The position numbers and the translations under genes were made by a program. The notes beneath the pieces are model-generated. The model ran no database searches. It saw nothing but the letters and a program-made list of their open reading frames with translations, and had not been told where the DNA came from. A stretch of 7,963 bases of DNA from JBPCOB01 sp051000715. GTDB lineage: Bacteria > Actinomycetota > Actinomycetes > JALYNC01. The first letter of the stretch is position 1. Each line of letters opens with the position of its first letter. Location of the stretch: assembly GCA_051000715.1 (NCBI GenBank), contig JBPCOB010000243.1, positions 1 through 7,963 on the forward strand. Reading direction: 5' to 3'. Positions 1 through 7,246 of this stretch are shown piece by piece.

Positions 1-1038
1 GGCTGGGAGAAGTCGCTGCCGGAGTTCGAGCCGGACGAGAAGGGGATGGCCACCCGGGTCGCCAGCGGCAAGGTCCTCACCGCGCTGGCCGACGTGCTGC
101 CCGAGCTCTGGGGCGGCTCGGCCGACCTGGCCGGCTCCAACAACACCACGATGGAGGGGGCGGACTCCTTCGAGGCGACCGGGAACCCGGCCGGTTCGCC
201 GTACGGACGCACTTTGCACTTCGGCATCCGCGAGCACGCCATGGGCGCGGCGATGAACGGGATCGCGCTGCACGGGAACACCCGGCCGTACGGCGGCACC
301 TTCCTGGTCTTCAGCGACTACATGCGCCCGTCGGTGCGACTGGCCGCGCTGATGGGCCTGGGCGTCACCTACGTGTGGACCCACGACTCCATCGGACTGG
401 GCGAGGACGGGCCGACCCATCAGCCGATCGAGCACCTGGCGGCGCTGCGGGCGATCCCCGGGCTGGACGTCGTACGGCCGGCCGACGCCAACGAGACTGC
501 GATCGCCTGGCGCACGATCCTCGAGTCGCCGGACCGGCCGGCCGGTCTCTGCCTCACCCGCCAGAACGTGCCGACGCTGGACCGGACGATCTTCGGCGGA
601 CTGCAGGGCGTCGCCAAGGGCGGCTACGTGCTGGCCGAGGCGGGTAGCGGCATCGCCGATGTGATCCTGATCGCCACCGGCAGCGAGGTGCCGATCGCGC
701 TGGCGGCTCGCGAGTCCCTCGAAGCCGAGGGCACCGCCACCCGGGTGGTGTCGATGCCGTGCCGCGAATGGTTCGACGCCCAGGAGCAGAGCTACCGGCA
801 GACCGTGCTGCCGCCGTCGATCCGAGCCCGGGTGTCGGTCGAGGCAGGCATCGCGCAGGGCTGGCGGGACCTGATCGGCGACGCCGGGGAGCCGGTCTCG
901 ATCGAGCACTTCGGTGCCTCCGCGCCGTACGCCGTCCTCTACGAGCAATTCGGTCTCACCCCGGAGCGGGTGGTGGCGGCCGCGCACGCGAGCCTGTCCC
1001 GGGTGGGTGCCACCAGCGGCTCGACCACCGGCAACTGA
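1..1038 (+). CDS. tkt: Transketolase, C-terminal half (5' end outside window)
   Basis: Thiamine-diphosphate enzyme of the non-oxidative pentose phosphate pathway; it moves two-carbon ketol units between sugar phosphates in the cytosol. The frame is open from base 1 (reads GWEKSLPEFEPDEKGMATR), so the ATG at 46 is an internal Met and the gene begins upstream. The 345 visible residues are about half of a usual transketolase of near 700 and cover the pyrimidine-binding and C-terminal domains. Visible motifs are LHFGIREHAMG, whose Glu at fragment residue 78 matches the conserved ThDP-activating Glu; GEDGPTHQPIEHL, with the substrate-binding His at about 140; TRQNVP; MPCREWFDAQ; and SVEAGIAQGW with IEHFGAS near the end. 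The N-terminal cofactor domain is not seen. It is first in the visible operon, with tal 15 bases downstream. Identification is firm. Confidence 0.96.
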   Translation, partial: GWEKSLPEFEPDEKGMATRVASGKVLTALADVLPELWGGSADLAGSNNTTMEGADSFEATGNPAGSPYGRTLHFGIREHAMGAAMNGIALHGNTRPYGGTFLVFSDYMRPSVRLAALMGLGVTYVWTHDSIGLGEDGPTHQPIEHLAALRAIPGLDVVRPADANETAIAWRTILESPDRPAGLCLTRQNVPTLDRTIFGGLQGVAKGGYVLAEAGSGIADVILIATGSEVPIALAARESLEAEGTATRVVSMPCREWFDAQEQSYRQTVLPPSIRARVSVEAGIAQGWRDLIGDAGEPVSIEHFGASAPYAVLYEQFGLTPERVVAAAHASLSRVGATSGSTTGN

Positions 1039-1041
1039 CCC

Positions 1042-1048
1042 GAAGGAG
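1042..1048 (+). promoter_or_regulatory. Ribosome binding site of tal
   Basis: GAAGGAG ends five bases before the ATG at 1054. It is one of the two strongest Shine-Dalgarno sequences in the operon and supports the chosen tal start. It lies in the 15-base tkt-tal gap, the only non-overlapping junction among the + strand genes. Confidence 0.8.
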
Positions 1049-1053
1049 CACCG

Positions 1054-2235
1054 ATGAGCGACCCTCTCAGCGCACTGACCGACGCCGGCGTGTCGGTCTG
1101 GCTGGACGACATGAGCCGGGAGCGGCTGGTCAGCCACAGCCTCGAGGCGCTGGTCCGCGACCGGCACGTCGTGGGTATCACGACCAACCCGACCATCTTC
1201 CAGAAAGCCCTGTCCAAGGGCTCGGCGTACGACGAGCAGATGCGTGACCTGGCGCTGCGCGGCGTGGACGTCGGCGAGGCGGTCCGCTCGGTGACGGCGA
1301 TGGATGTGCGCAGCGCCTGTGACGTGCTTCGGCCGGTCTACGAGGCCACCGACGGCGTGGACGGGCGGGTCTCCATCGAGGTCGACCCGCGGATATCCCA
1401 CGACCCCGACCGCACGATCGCCGAGGCCCGGGCGCTCTGGTGGCTGGTGGACCGGCCGAATCTCTACGTCAAGATCCCGGCCACGCTCGAGGGCCTGCCA
1501 GCGATCAGCCAGTGCCTCGCGGAGGGCATCAGTGTCAACGTCACGCTGATCTTCTCCCTCGACCGGTACGACGAGGTGATGGACGCGTTCCTGCAGGGGA
1601 TGGAGCGCTGCCGGGCGGTGGGCGGGGACCTGGCGCGGTTGGGCTCGGTGGCCTCGTTCTTCGTCAGCCGGGTCGACACCGAGGTCGACGCGCGCCTGGA
1701 CAAGATCGGTACCGAGGAGGCCAAGGAGCTGCGGGGCAAGGCCGCCATCGCCAACGCCCGGGTCGCCTACGAGCACTACGAGAGGATCTTCACGGGCAAG
1801 CGCTGGCAGTCGCTGGCAGCTGCCGGCGCCCGCCCGCAACGGCCACTGTGGGCCTCCACGGGTGTCAAGGACCCGGCGTACGACGACACCCGGTACGTCG
1901 TGGAGCTGGTGGCGCCGGGTGTCGTGAACACCATGCCCGAACCGACGCTGGACGCGGTGGCCGACCACGGCAGGATCCGCGGTGACACGGTCCGTAGCTC
2001 CTACGCCGAGGCGCACGAGATTCTCGACTCCCTCGCGGGGGTCGGTATCGACTACGCCGAGGTCGTCTGCCTGCTGGAGACCGAAGGCGTGGAGAAGTTC
2101 GAGGCGTCGTGGAACGAGTTGATCGAATCGGTCACCGACGAGCTGGAGAAGATGGGTGCCGACGTCGACGCCACCGGGTCCAGCTCACCCGCCGGTGATG
2201 GTCCGGCCGCCGCCGACCGGCAGGGGTCGCAGTGA
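1054..2235 (+). CDS. tal: Transaldolase
   Basis: Cytosolic class I aldolase-type enzyme of the non-oxidative pentose phosphate pathway. It moves a dihydroxyacetone unit from sedoheptulose-7-phosphate to glyceraldehyde-3-phosphate, giving erythrose-4-phosphate and fructose-6-phosphate. The 393 residues show WLDD (Asp18, the conserved catalytic Asp position), GITTNPTIFQ (41-50), LYVKIPAT with the Schiff-base Lys140, NVTLIFS (162-168), SFFVSRVDTEVD (201-212) and RPLWASTGVKDP (263-274). This is the longer actinobacterial/cyanobacterial type of transaldolase. The last 20 or so residues (about 370-393) are a low-complexity Gly/Ser/Pro/Ala tail beyond the helical core and probably disordered. The start is fixed by a strong RBS. 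The stop overlaps the pgi start by four bases (GTGA). Confidence 0.96.
   Translation: MSDPLSALTDAGVSVWLDDMSRERLVSHSLEALVRDRHVVGITTNPTIFQKALSKGSAYDEQMRDLALRGVDVGEAVRSVTAMDVRSACDVLRPVYEATDGVDGRVSIEVDPRISHDPDRTIAEARALWWLVDRPNLYVKIPATLEGLPAISQCLAEGISVNVTLIFSLDRYDEVMDAFLQGMERCRAVGGDLARLGSVASFFVSRVDTEVDARLDKIGTEEAKELRGKAAIANARVAYEHYERIFTGKRWQSLAAAGARPQRPLWASTGVKDPAYDDTRYVVELVAPGVVNTMPEPTLDAVADHGRIRGDTVRSSYAEAHEILDSLAGVGIDYAEVVCLLETEGVEKFEASWNELIESVTDELEKMGADVDATGSSSPAGDGPAAADRQGSQ
2222..2226 (+). promoter_or_regulatory. Ribosome binding site of pgi, inside the end of tal
   Basis: AGGGG lies five bases before the GTG at 2232 and within the final codons of tal. It supports GTG 2232 as the pgi start, although reinitiation by ribosomes leaving tal is also likely because of the GTGA overlap. 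Confidence 0.5.
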
Positions 2236-3878
2236 CGGAGGTCGGTGCGGTTTCGGCCGGCGGGATCACGGTCGAGACTGCTGGCGCCGTGCTGCTGGCT
2301 GCCCGCGGGCCCTACATCGAGGACGTGCTGGCCGACGACTTCGCCACCAGGCTGGCCGGTGCCGACCCGACCCTGTGGGGCCCGGAGGCCGCCGCCGAGG
2401 CCAGCATCCGCCTCGGCTGGCTATCGGCCCACGAGCGCTCGCGCGACCTGCTCCCCCGGCTGGCCGTGTTGCGGGAGCAACTGGCGGCCGAGGGGATCGA
2501 CCACGTCGTCCTCGCCGGCATGGGCGGCTCGTCGCTCGCGCCGGAGGTCATCACCGGCTCCGCCGGGGCCGAGCTGACGGTGCTCGACACCACGGACCCC
2601 GGCCAGGTTCGCGCCAGCCTGGCCGACCGGCTCGAGCGGACGGTCGTGGTGGTGTCCAGCAAGAGCGGCGGCACCGTGGAGACCGACAGCCACCGTCGCG
2701 CGTACCTGCAGGCCTTCCTCGACCTCGGGCTGTCCGAGGGGAAAGCGGGCTCCCGGTTCGTCGTGGTGACCGACCCCGGGTCGCCACTGGAGGCAGCCGG
2801 CCGCGAGATGGGCGCCCGCGAGATTTTTCTCGCCGACCCCGACGTCGGCGGTCGCTACTCGGCCCTCACGGCGTTCGGACTGGTGCCGTCCGCGCTTGCC
2901 GGCGTCGACGTGACAGCCCTGCTCGACGACGCGGCCCGACTGGCGCCCACCCTGTCAGGCCGCGACGGCAACCCGGCGCTGGTGCTCGGGGCGGCGCTCG
3001 GCGGCGCCGGGGTGGGCGGCCACGACAAGGTCGTGCTGGCCGCGGTGGACTCGGCGATGGCCGGATTCGGCGACTGGGCCGAGCAGCTGATCGCCGAGTC
3101 GACCGGCAAGGACGGCAAGGGTCTGCTGCCGGTTGTGATCGAGGGTCCTGATGCCCCCGGATTCACCCCGGCCGGCGACGCGCACCTGGTGACGGTGGGC
3201 GGCCCGCCGGCCTCGCCGGCCGGCACTGCGGTGACCGGCCCGCTGGGCGCACAGTTCCTGGCCTGGGAGTACGCCACCGCCGTCGCGGGCCGGATACTCA
3301 GGATCAACCCGTTCGACCAACCGAACGTCACCGAGTCCAAGGACAACACCAAGGCGCTGCTGGACTCGGCCGGGGACGGGGCGCTGCCGACCGGCAGCCC
3401 GATCTTCATCGACGACGCGGTCGAGGTCTTCGCCGACCGGCAGCTGCTGGCCGGTGCGACCGACCTGGCCGGAGCCCTGGCGGCCCTGCTCGCCGCCGTA
3501 CCGCCGGCCGGCTACCTCGCGGTGATGGCCTACCTCGACCGGCACGCCGACGCCGGCGCCGCCGGCCTGCGCAGCGCGCTGGCGGCCCGGCTCGCGCACC
3601 CTGTCACCTTCGGCTGGGGCCCACGCTTCCTGCACTCCACCGGCCAGTTCCACAAGGGCGGCCCGCAAGTCGGCGCCTTCCTCCAGGTCACCGGTGCGGT
3701 GACGGAGGACCTAGACGTGCCGGGGAGGCCGTACACCTTTGGCCGGCTGCAGGCGGCCCAGGCGCTCGGTGACGTGCAGGCGCTGCTGGGTCGGGACCGG
3801 CCGGTCCTCCACCTCCACCTACGCGACCGGGCCCGGGGCCTGGCTCAGCTGCTGAAGGCAGCGAAGGAGGTCCGGTGA
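2232..3878 (+). CDS. pgi: Glucose-6-phosphate isomerase
   Basis: Interconverts glucose-6-phosphate and fructose-6-phosphate, linking glycolysis/gluconeogenesis to the oxidative pentose pathway encoded next to it. The 548 residues contain two SIS-type sugar isomerase folds: GMGGSSLAPE (96-105), SSKSGGTVET (142-151) and VGGRYSALTAFG (205-216), then QLIAESTGKDGKG (285-297), whose Glu289 aligns with the catalytic Glu of PGI. After these come INPFDQPNVTESK (358-370) and HSTGQFHKGGP (468-478). The overall pattern fits the actinobacterial PGI form related to the PGI half of bifunctional transaldolase/PGI proteins, rather than the E. coli form. The GTG start overlaps the tal stop by four bases, and the gene's own stop overlaps zwf in the same way. 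Function assignment is confident; the assignment of individual catalytic residues is inferred from motif matching. Confidence 0.93.
   Translation: MTEVGAVSAGGITVETAGAVLLAARGPYIEDVLADDFATRLAGADPTLWGPEAAAEASIRLGWLSAHERSRDLLPRLAVLREQLAAEGIDHVVLAGMGGSSLAPEVITGSAGAELTVLDTTDPGQVRASLADRLERTVVVVSSKSGGTVETDSHRRAYLQAFLDLGLSEGKAGSRFVVVTDPGSPLEAAGREMGAREIFLADPDVGGRYSALTAFGLVPSALAGVDVTALLDDAARLAPTLSGRDGNPALVLGAALGGAGVGGHDKVVLAAVDSAMAGFGDWAEQLIAESTGKDGKGLLPVVIEGPDAPGFTPAGDAHLVTVGGPPASPAGTAVTGPLGAQFLAWEYATAVAGRILRINPFDQPNVTESKDNTKALLDSAGDGALPTGSPIFIDDAVEVFADRQLLAGATDLAGALAALLAAVPPAGYLAVMAYLDRHADAGAAGLRSALAARLAHPVTFGWGPRFLHSTGQFHKGGPQVGAFLQVTGAVTEDLDVPGRPYTFGRLQAAQALGDVQALLGRDRPVLHLHLRDRARGLAQLLKAAKEVR
3864..3870 (+). 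promoter_or_regulatory. Ribosome binding site of zwf, inside the end of pgi
   Basis: AAGGAGG, a full-length Shine-Dalgarno match, ends four bases before the GTG at 3875. It lies in the last pgi codons and fixes the zwf start. Its strength suggests zwf is also initiated independently of ribosomes arriving from pgi. Confidence 0.8.
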
Positions 3879-5413
3879 CGGCATCGGCGCCGAGGGCGAC
3901 CAACCCGCTCCGTGACCTTCGTGACCGGCGGCTGCCGCGGGTACCCGACCCGTGCGCCCTCGTGGTTTTCGGCGTCACCGGCGACCTGGCCCGCAAGAAG
4001 CTCATCCCGGCGGTCTACGACCTGGGCAACCGAGGGTTGCTGCCGCCGGGATTCGTGCTGCTGGGCTTCTCCCGGCGCGACTGGGGGGACAAGGACTTCG
4101 AGGCGCTGGCCCGGGAGGCGGCGAAGGACCACGCCCGCACCGAGTTCCGCGAGGACGTCTGGCGACGGATCGCCGAGAGCATCCGGTTCGTCCCCGGCTC
4201 CTTCGACGACGACGCCGCCTTCGACACGTTGGCCGAGACACTGATCGAGCTCGAGGACAGCCACGGCATCGACGGCAACGCGGCCTTCTACCTCTCGATC
4301 CCGCCGTCGGCCTTCCCCACGGTGCTCAAGCAGCTCGATCGCACTCGGATGGCCGACAACTCCGAGCGGGGCGGCTGGCGTCGAGTCGTCGTGGAGAAGC
4401 CGTTCGGGACCGACCTGGCCAGCAGCCGCGAGCTCAACGAGCTGGTCGACGACGTCTTCACCGCCGCGGACGTCTTTCGCATCGACCACTACCTGGGGAA
4501 GGAGACCGTCCAGAACCTGCTGGCCCTCCGGTTCGCCAACACCCTGTTCGAGCCGACCTGGAACTGCAACTACGTCGACTCGGTGCAGATCACGATGGCC
4601 GAGGACGTCGGCATCGGGAGTCGGGCCGGCTTCTACGACGCCACCGGCGCCGCTCGCGACGTCCTCCAGAACCACCTGTTGCAGCTGCTGGCTCTGACGG
4701 TGATGGAGGATCCGGTCTCCTTCGACGCCGACTCGCTGCGGACCGAGAAGCTCAAGGTGCTCGGCGCGATATCGCTGCCGACCGACCTGGACTGCTACGC
4801 CGTGCGCGGCCAGTACGAAGCGGGCTGGCTGGGTGGCCAGCAGGTCAGCGGATACCGCCAGGAGAAGGACGTCCCGGCGGACTCCAGAACCGAGACCTAC
4901 GCCGCGGTCCGGCTCGGCGTCGAGACCCGGCGCTGGGGCGGGGTGCCGTTCTACCTGCGGACCGGCAAGCGTCTCCCCCGGCGGGTCACCGAGATCGCCG
5001 TCTCCTACAAGCGGGCGCCGCACCTGCCCTTCCCGGCCAACGACATCGAGGAGCTCGGCCAGAACCAGCTCGTCGTACGGGTTCAGCCGGACGAGGGGCT
5101 GACGTTGCGGTTCGGCTCCAAGGTCCCCGGCAGCGCGATGGAGGTCCGCGACGTCGCGATGGACTTCCTCTACGGGGAAGCGTTCACCGAGTCCTCACCG
5201 GAGGCGTACGAGCGGCTGATCCTCGACGTCCTGCTGGGCGACGCCACCCTGTTCCCGCGCAACGAGGAAGTCGAGATGTCCTGGCGGGTGATAGACCCGC
5301 TGGAGGAGTTCTGGGCCGGCTCCGAGCCGGAGCCGTACGCAGCAGGCACCTGGGGACCGGTCGTGGCCTCCCGCATGCTCGAGCGCGACGGCCGCACCTG
5401 GCGGCGGCCGTGA
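3875..5413 (+). CDS. zwf: Glucose-6-phosphate 1-dehydrogenase
   Basis: First enzyme of the oxidative pentose phosphate pathway: it oxidises glucose-6-phosphate to 6-phosphogluconolactone with reduction of NADP. The 512 residues match the usual bacterial length. The N-terminal Rossmann fingerprint is GVTGDLARKK (33-42), followed by GFSRRDW (64-70) with Arg residues where NADP-preferring enzymes bind the 2'-phosphate. EKPFG (174-178) and the catalytic signature RIDHYLGKE (202-210, His205) follow. The C-terminal half has PFYLRTGKRL (358-367) and the substrate/tetramer region. The GTG start is chosen because it has an AAGGAGG at four bases' spacing and overlaps the pgi stop. The gene for its partner OpcA overlaps its 3' end by four bases. 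Identification is firm; NADP preference is inferred from the Arg residues. Confidence 0.97.
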   Translation: MTASAPRATNPLRDLRDRRLPRVPDPCALVVFGVTGDLARKKLIPAVYDLGNRGLLPPGFVLLGFSRRDWGDKDFEALAREAAKDHARTEFREDVWRRIAESIRFVPGSFDDDAAFDTLAETLIELEDSHGIDGNAAFYLSIPPSAFPTVLKQLDRTRMADNSERGGWRRVVVEKPFGTDLASSRELNELVDDVFTAADVFRIDHYLGKETVQNLLALRFANTLFEPTWNCNYVDSVQITMAEDVGIGSRAGFYDATGAARDVLQNHLLQLLALTVMEDPVSFDADSLRTEKLKVLGAISLPTDLDCYAVRGQYEAGWLGGQQVSGYRQEKDVPADSRTETYAAVRLGVETRRWGGVPFYLRTGKRLPRRVTEIAVSYKRAPHLPFPANDIEELGQNQLVVRVQPDEGLTLRFGSKVPGSAMEVRDVAMDFLYGEAFTESSPEAYERLILDVLLGDATLFPRNEEVEMSWRVIDPLEEFWAGSEPEPYAAGTWGPVVASRMLERDGRTWRRP

Positions 5414-6432
5414 GCACGCTGTGGGACACCACCGGCGGGGAGGTCGTCAAGGCGCTGTCGGTCGAACGGCGGGCGGCGGGCGCGGTCGCGTTCGGACTGG
5501 TGCTCACCTTGGTGGTGGTCGTCGACGAACGCCACGCCGGCGAGGCGATGGCGGCAGCGGCCGAGGGTGCGGCCGCGCACCCTTGCCGGTTGCTGGTGGT
5601 CGTCCGCCGCCAGCCCGATGCCGCGGAGCCGCGACTGGACGCCGAGGTCTCGGTCGGTGGCCGGCTCGGAACCGGCGAGGCGGTGGTCCTGCGGATGCAG
5701 GGCGCACTGGCGCTACACGCGGAGTCGGTGGTGCTGCCGTTGCTGGCGCCGGACACGCCCGTGGTCTGCTGGTGGTACGGCGCCCCGCCGGCGCAGATCG
5801 CCGAGGACTGCCTCGGGGCATTGGCCGACCGCAGGATCACCGACACCGCCGCCGCGCCGGACCCCCTCATCGCCCTCCGGCAGCGGGCCGCTGACTACTC
5901 ACCAGGTGACACCGACCTCGCCTGGACCCGGGTGACGCACTGGCGGTCACTGCTGGCGGCGACCTTCGACTCGGTGTCGGACACCGCCACCGGGGGCGAG
6001 GTCCATGCCGAACCCGGCAGCCCGAGTGCGGAGCTGCTTGCCGGTTGGCTGTCCGCCCGGCTCGGCATCGACGTGTCGGTCGAGGAGTCGGCGGGCCCTG
6101 GTGTGACGAGCGTGGGGCTGGCCTTCGCAGAGGCGGGGGGAGGCGGCGCCCTGCACGTGGACCGCCCCGACGGTCACACCGCCCGGCTGGTCCGCAGCGG
6201 GCAGCCGGACCGGGTGCTGCCGCTGCCCCGCCGGCAGCTTGGCGACCTGATCGGCGAGGAGCTGCGGCGGCTGGACCCGGACGAGCCGTACGCCGAGGCA
6301 TTGGCTAGAGCTGCCGACCGGCCGTCGCTACGGCCGCCGGAAGCCGGAATCGACGAGGATCGGCAGCCCACCGCCGCGGAACGCAAGAGTGAGGCGGCCG
6401 CTCTCCGTGGCCTCGGTTCAGCCTCCACATGA
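5410..6432 (+). CDS. opcA: Glucose-6-phosphate dehydrogenase assembly/activator protein OpcA
   Basis: OpcA is known from cyanobacteria and actinobacteria as a partner needed for full assembly or activity of glucose-6-phosphate dehydrogenase; it is not itself a known enzyme. The protein is 340 residues from GTG 5410. Family features are the DTT segment near residue 6, VLTLVVVVDE (31-40), HPCRLLVVV (57-65), the GTGEAVVLR strand (87-95), VVLPLLAPDTPVVCWW (107-122), PGDTDLAWTR (165-174) with HWRSLLAA (177-184), and a C-terminal GQPDRVLPLPRR (264-275) with EELRRLDPDEPY (283-294). The last 35 residues are charged and poorly conserved in character. Cysteines occur at 59, 120 and 134. The frame stays open far upstream through zwf, so the start is chosen by the GTGA overlap with the zwf stop and by the family N-terminus. 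No clear Shine-Dalgarno is visible, which suggests coupling to zwf translation. Confidence 0.92.
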   Translation: MSTLWDTTGGEVVKALSVERRAAGAVAFGLVLTLVVVVDERHAGEAMAAAAEGAAAHPCRLLVVVRRQPDAAEPRLDAEVSVGGRLGTGEAVVLRMQGALALHAESVVLPLLAPDTPVVCWWYGAPPAQIAEDCLGALADRRITDTAAAPDPLIALRQRAADYSPGDTDLAWTRVTHWRSLLAATFDSVSDTATGGEVHAEPGSPSAELLAGWLSARLGIDVSVEESAGPGVTSVGLAFAEAGGGGALHVDRPDGHTARLVRSGQPDRVLPLPRRQLGDLIGEELRRLDPDEPYAEALARAADRPSLRPPEAGIDEDRQPTAAERKSEAAALRGLGSAST

Positions 6433-7208
6433 CCGTGCCGGCCGTGCTGGTGCACCGCGACGCCGGCCTGCTCGCGCAGGCAGTGGCCGCCCGGCTCGTG
6501 ATCGCGCTGGTCGACGCGCAGGCTGCCCGGGACTCGGCTTCGCTGGTGCTCACTGGCGGCGGCATCGGCACCGCGTCGCTGGTGGAGCTGGCGGCCGCGC
6601 CGGCCCGGGACGCCATCGACTGGCGCCGGTTGGACATCTGGTGGGGAGACGAACGGTTTCTGCCGGCCGGTGACCCGGAACGCAACGAGACAGCCGCCCG
6701 CTCGGCTCTGCTCGACAGTGTCGACGTGGATCCGGTCCGGCTGCGGCCGATGCCACCCTCGAACGGGCCGGACGGCAATGACCCTGAGGCGGCCGCCGAG
6801 CGTTACGCCGACCTGCTGCGCGTCGCCGCACGCCCCGAGGACCATGGGCCGGTGCCCTCCTTCGACGTCCTGCTGCTCGGAGTGGGGCCCGACGGGCACG
6901 TGGCCTCGGTCTTCCCCGAGTCCCCGGCCGGCTACGAGACCCGGCCGGTGGTGGCCGTCCACGGTGCGCCCAAGCCACCCCCCACCCGACTGACCCTGAC
7001 GCTGTCCGCGATCAACTCGGCCCGCGAGGTCTGGGTGATCGCGGCAGGGCCGGAGAAGGGCTCGGCGGTCCGGCTGGCACTGTCCGGTGCCGGCCCGATC
7101 CAGGTGCCGGCGGCCGGTGTACGCGGACGGTCCCGCACCCTGTGGCTGCTCGACCGGGCAGCGGCTCGGCAGCTGCCACCCGAGCTGGCCCGGGCAGCTT
7201 CTCCCTGA
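6429..7208 (+). CDS. pgl: 6-phosphogluconolactonase
   Basis: Hydrolyses the lactone made by Zwf to 6-phosphogluconate (also called devB). The 259 residues are the usual length for the DevB/SOL-type family, which is related to NagB glucosamine-6-phosphate isomerase. Motifs are LTGGGIGTASL (41-51) for phosphate binding, WWGDERFLP (71-79) followed by NET (86-88), and LLGVGPDGHVAS (149-160) with the conserved catalytic His157. VFPESP (161-166) and the RLTLTLSAIN strand (187-196) come next, then the AAGPEKG turn (205-211). ATG 6429 overlaps the opcA stop (ATGA) and lacks a clear Shine-Dalgarno, so it is probably translated by coupling. It is the last gene of the operon and meets rbpA tail to tail. 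Confidence 0.95.
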   Translation: MTVPAVLVHRDAGLLAQAVAARLVIALVDAQAARDSASLVLTGGGIGTASLVELAAAPARDAIDWRRLDIWWGDERFLPAGDPERNETAARSALLDSVDVDPVRLRPMPPSNGPDGNDPEAAAERYADLLRVAARPEDHGPVPSFDVLLLGVGPDGHVASVFPESPAGYETRPVVAVHGAPKPPPTRLTLTLSAINSAREVWVIAAGPEKGSAVRLALSGAGPIQVPAAGVRGRSRTLWLLDRAAARQLPPELARAASP

Positions 7209-7246
7209 GAAACGCGCTGGCGTGGGGCAAGCTGGCGGCAGAGCGC
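7209..7246. other. Short convergent intergenic gap between pgl and rbpA
   Basis: Only 38 bases separate the two stop codons. The arms GCGCT (7214-7218) and AGCGC (7242-7246) could pair around a 23-base loop, but there is no U-run on either strand, so I do not call a terminator. Transcripts from both sides probably end inside or beyond the opposing gene unless a factor-dependent mechanism acts. Confidence 0.5.

Noticed and set aside
46..1038. ATG 46 as the transketolase start
   Set aside because: The frame is open from base 1 and the codons before it read as conserved transketolase sequence leading into the KGMATR motif, so this Met is internal.
2156..3151. 331-codon + strand frame inside tal/pgi
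   Set aside because: Very Arg/Gly-rich shadow of pgi in another frame; no family resemblance.
3845..5023. 392-codon minus-strand frame opposite zwf
   Set aside because: Composition is typical of the antisense of a high-GC gene, with no recognisable domains and no plausible ribosome site considered convincing.
3952..5409. A long protein fused in front of OpcA
   Set aside because: The translation is Arg/Gly/Pro-rich with no recognisable domain, while the overlapping zwf frame holds every catalytic motif. It is an open-frame artefact of high GC.
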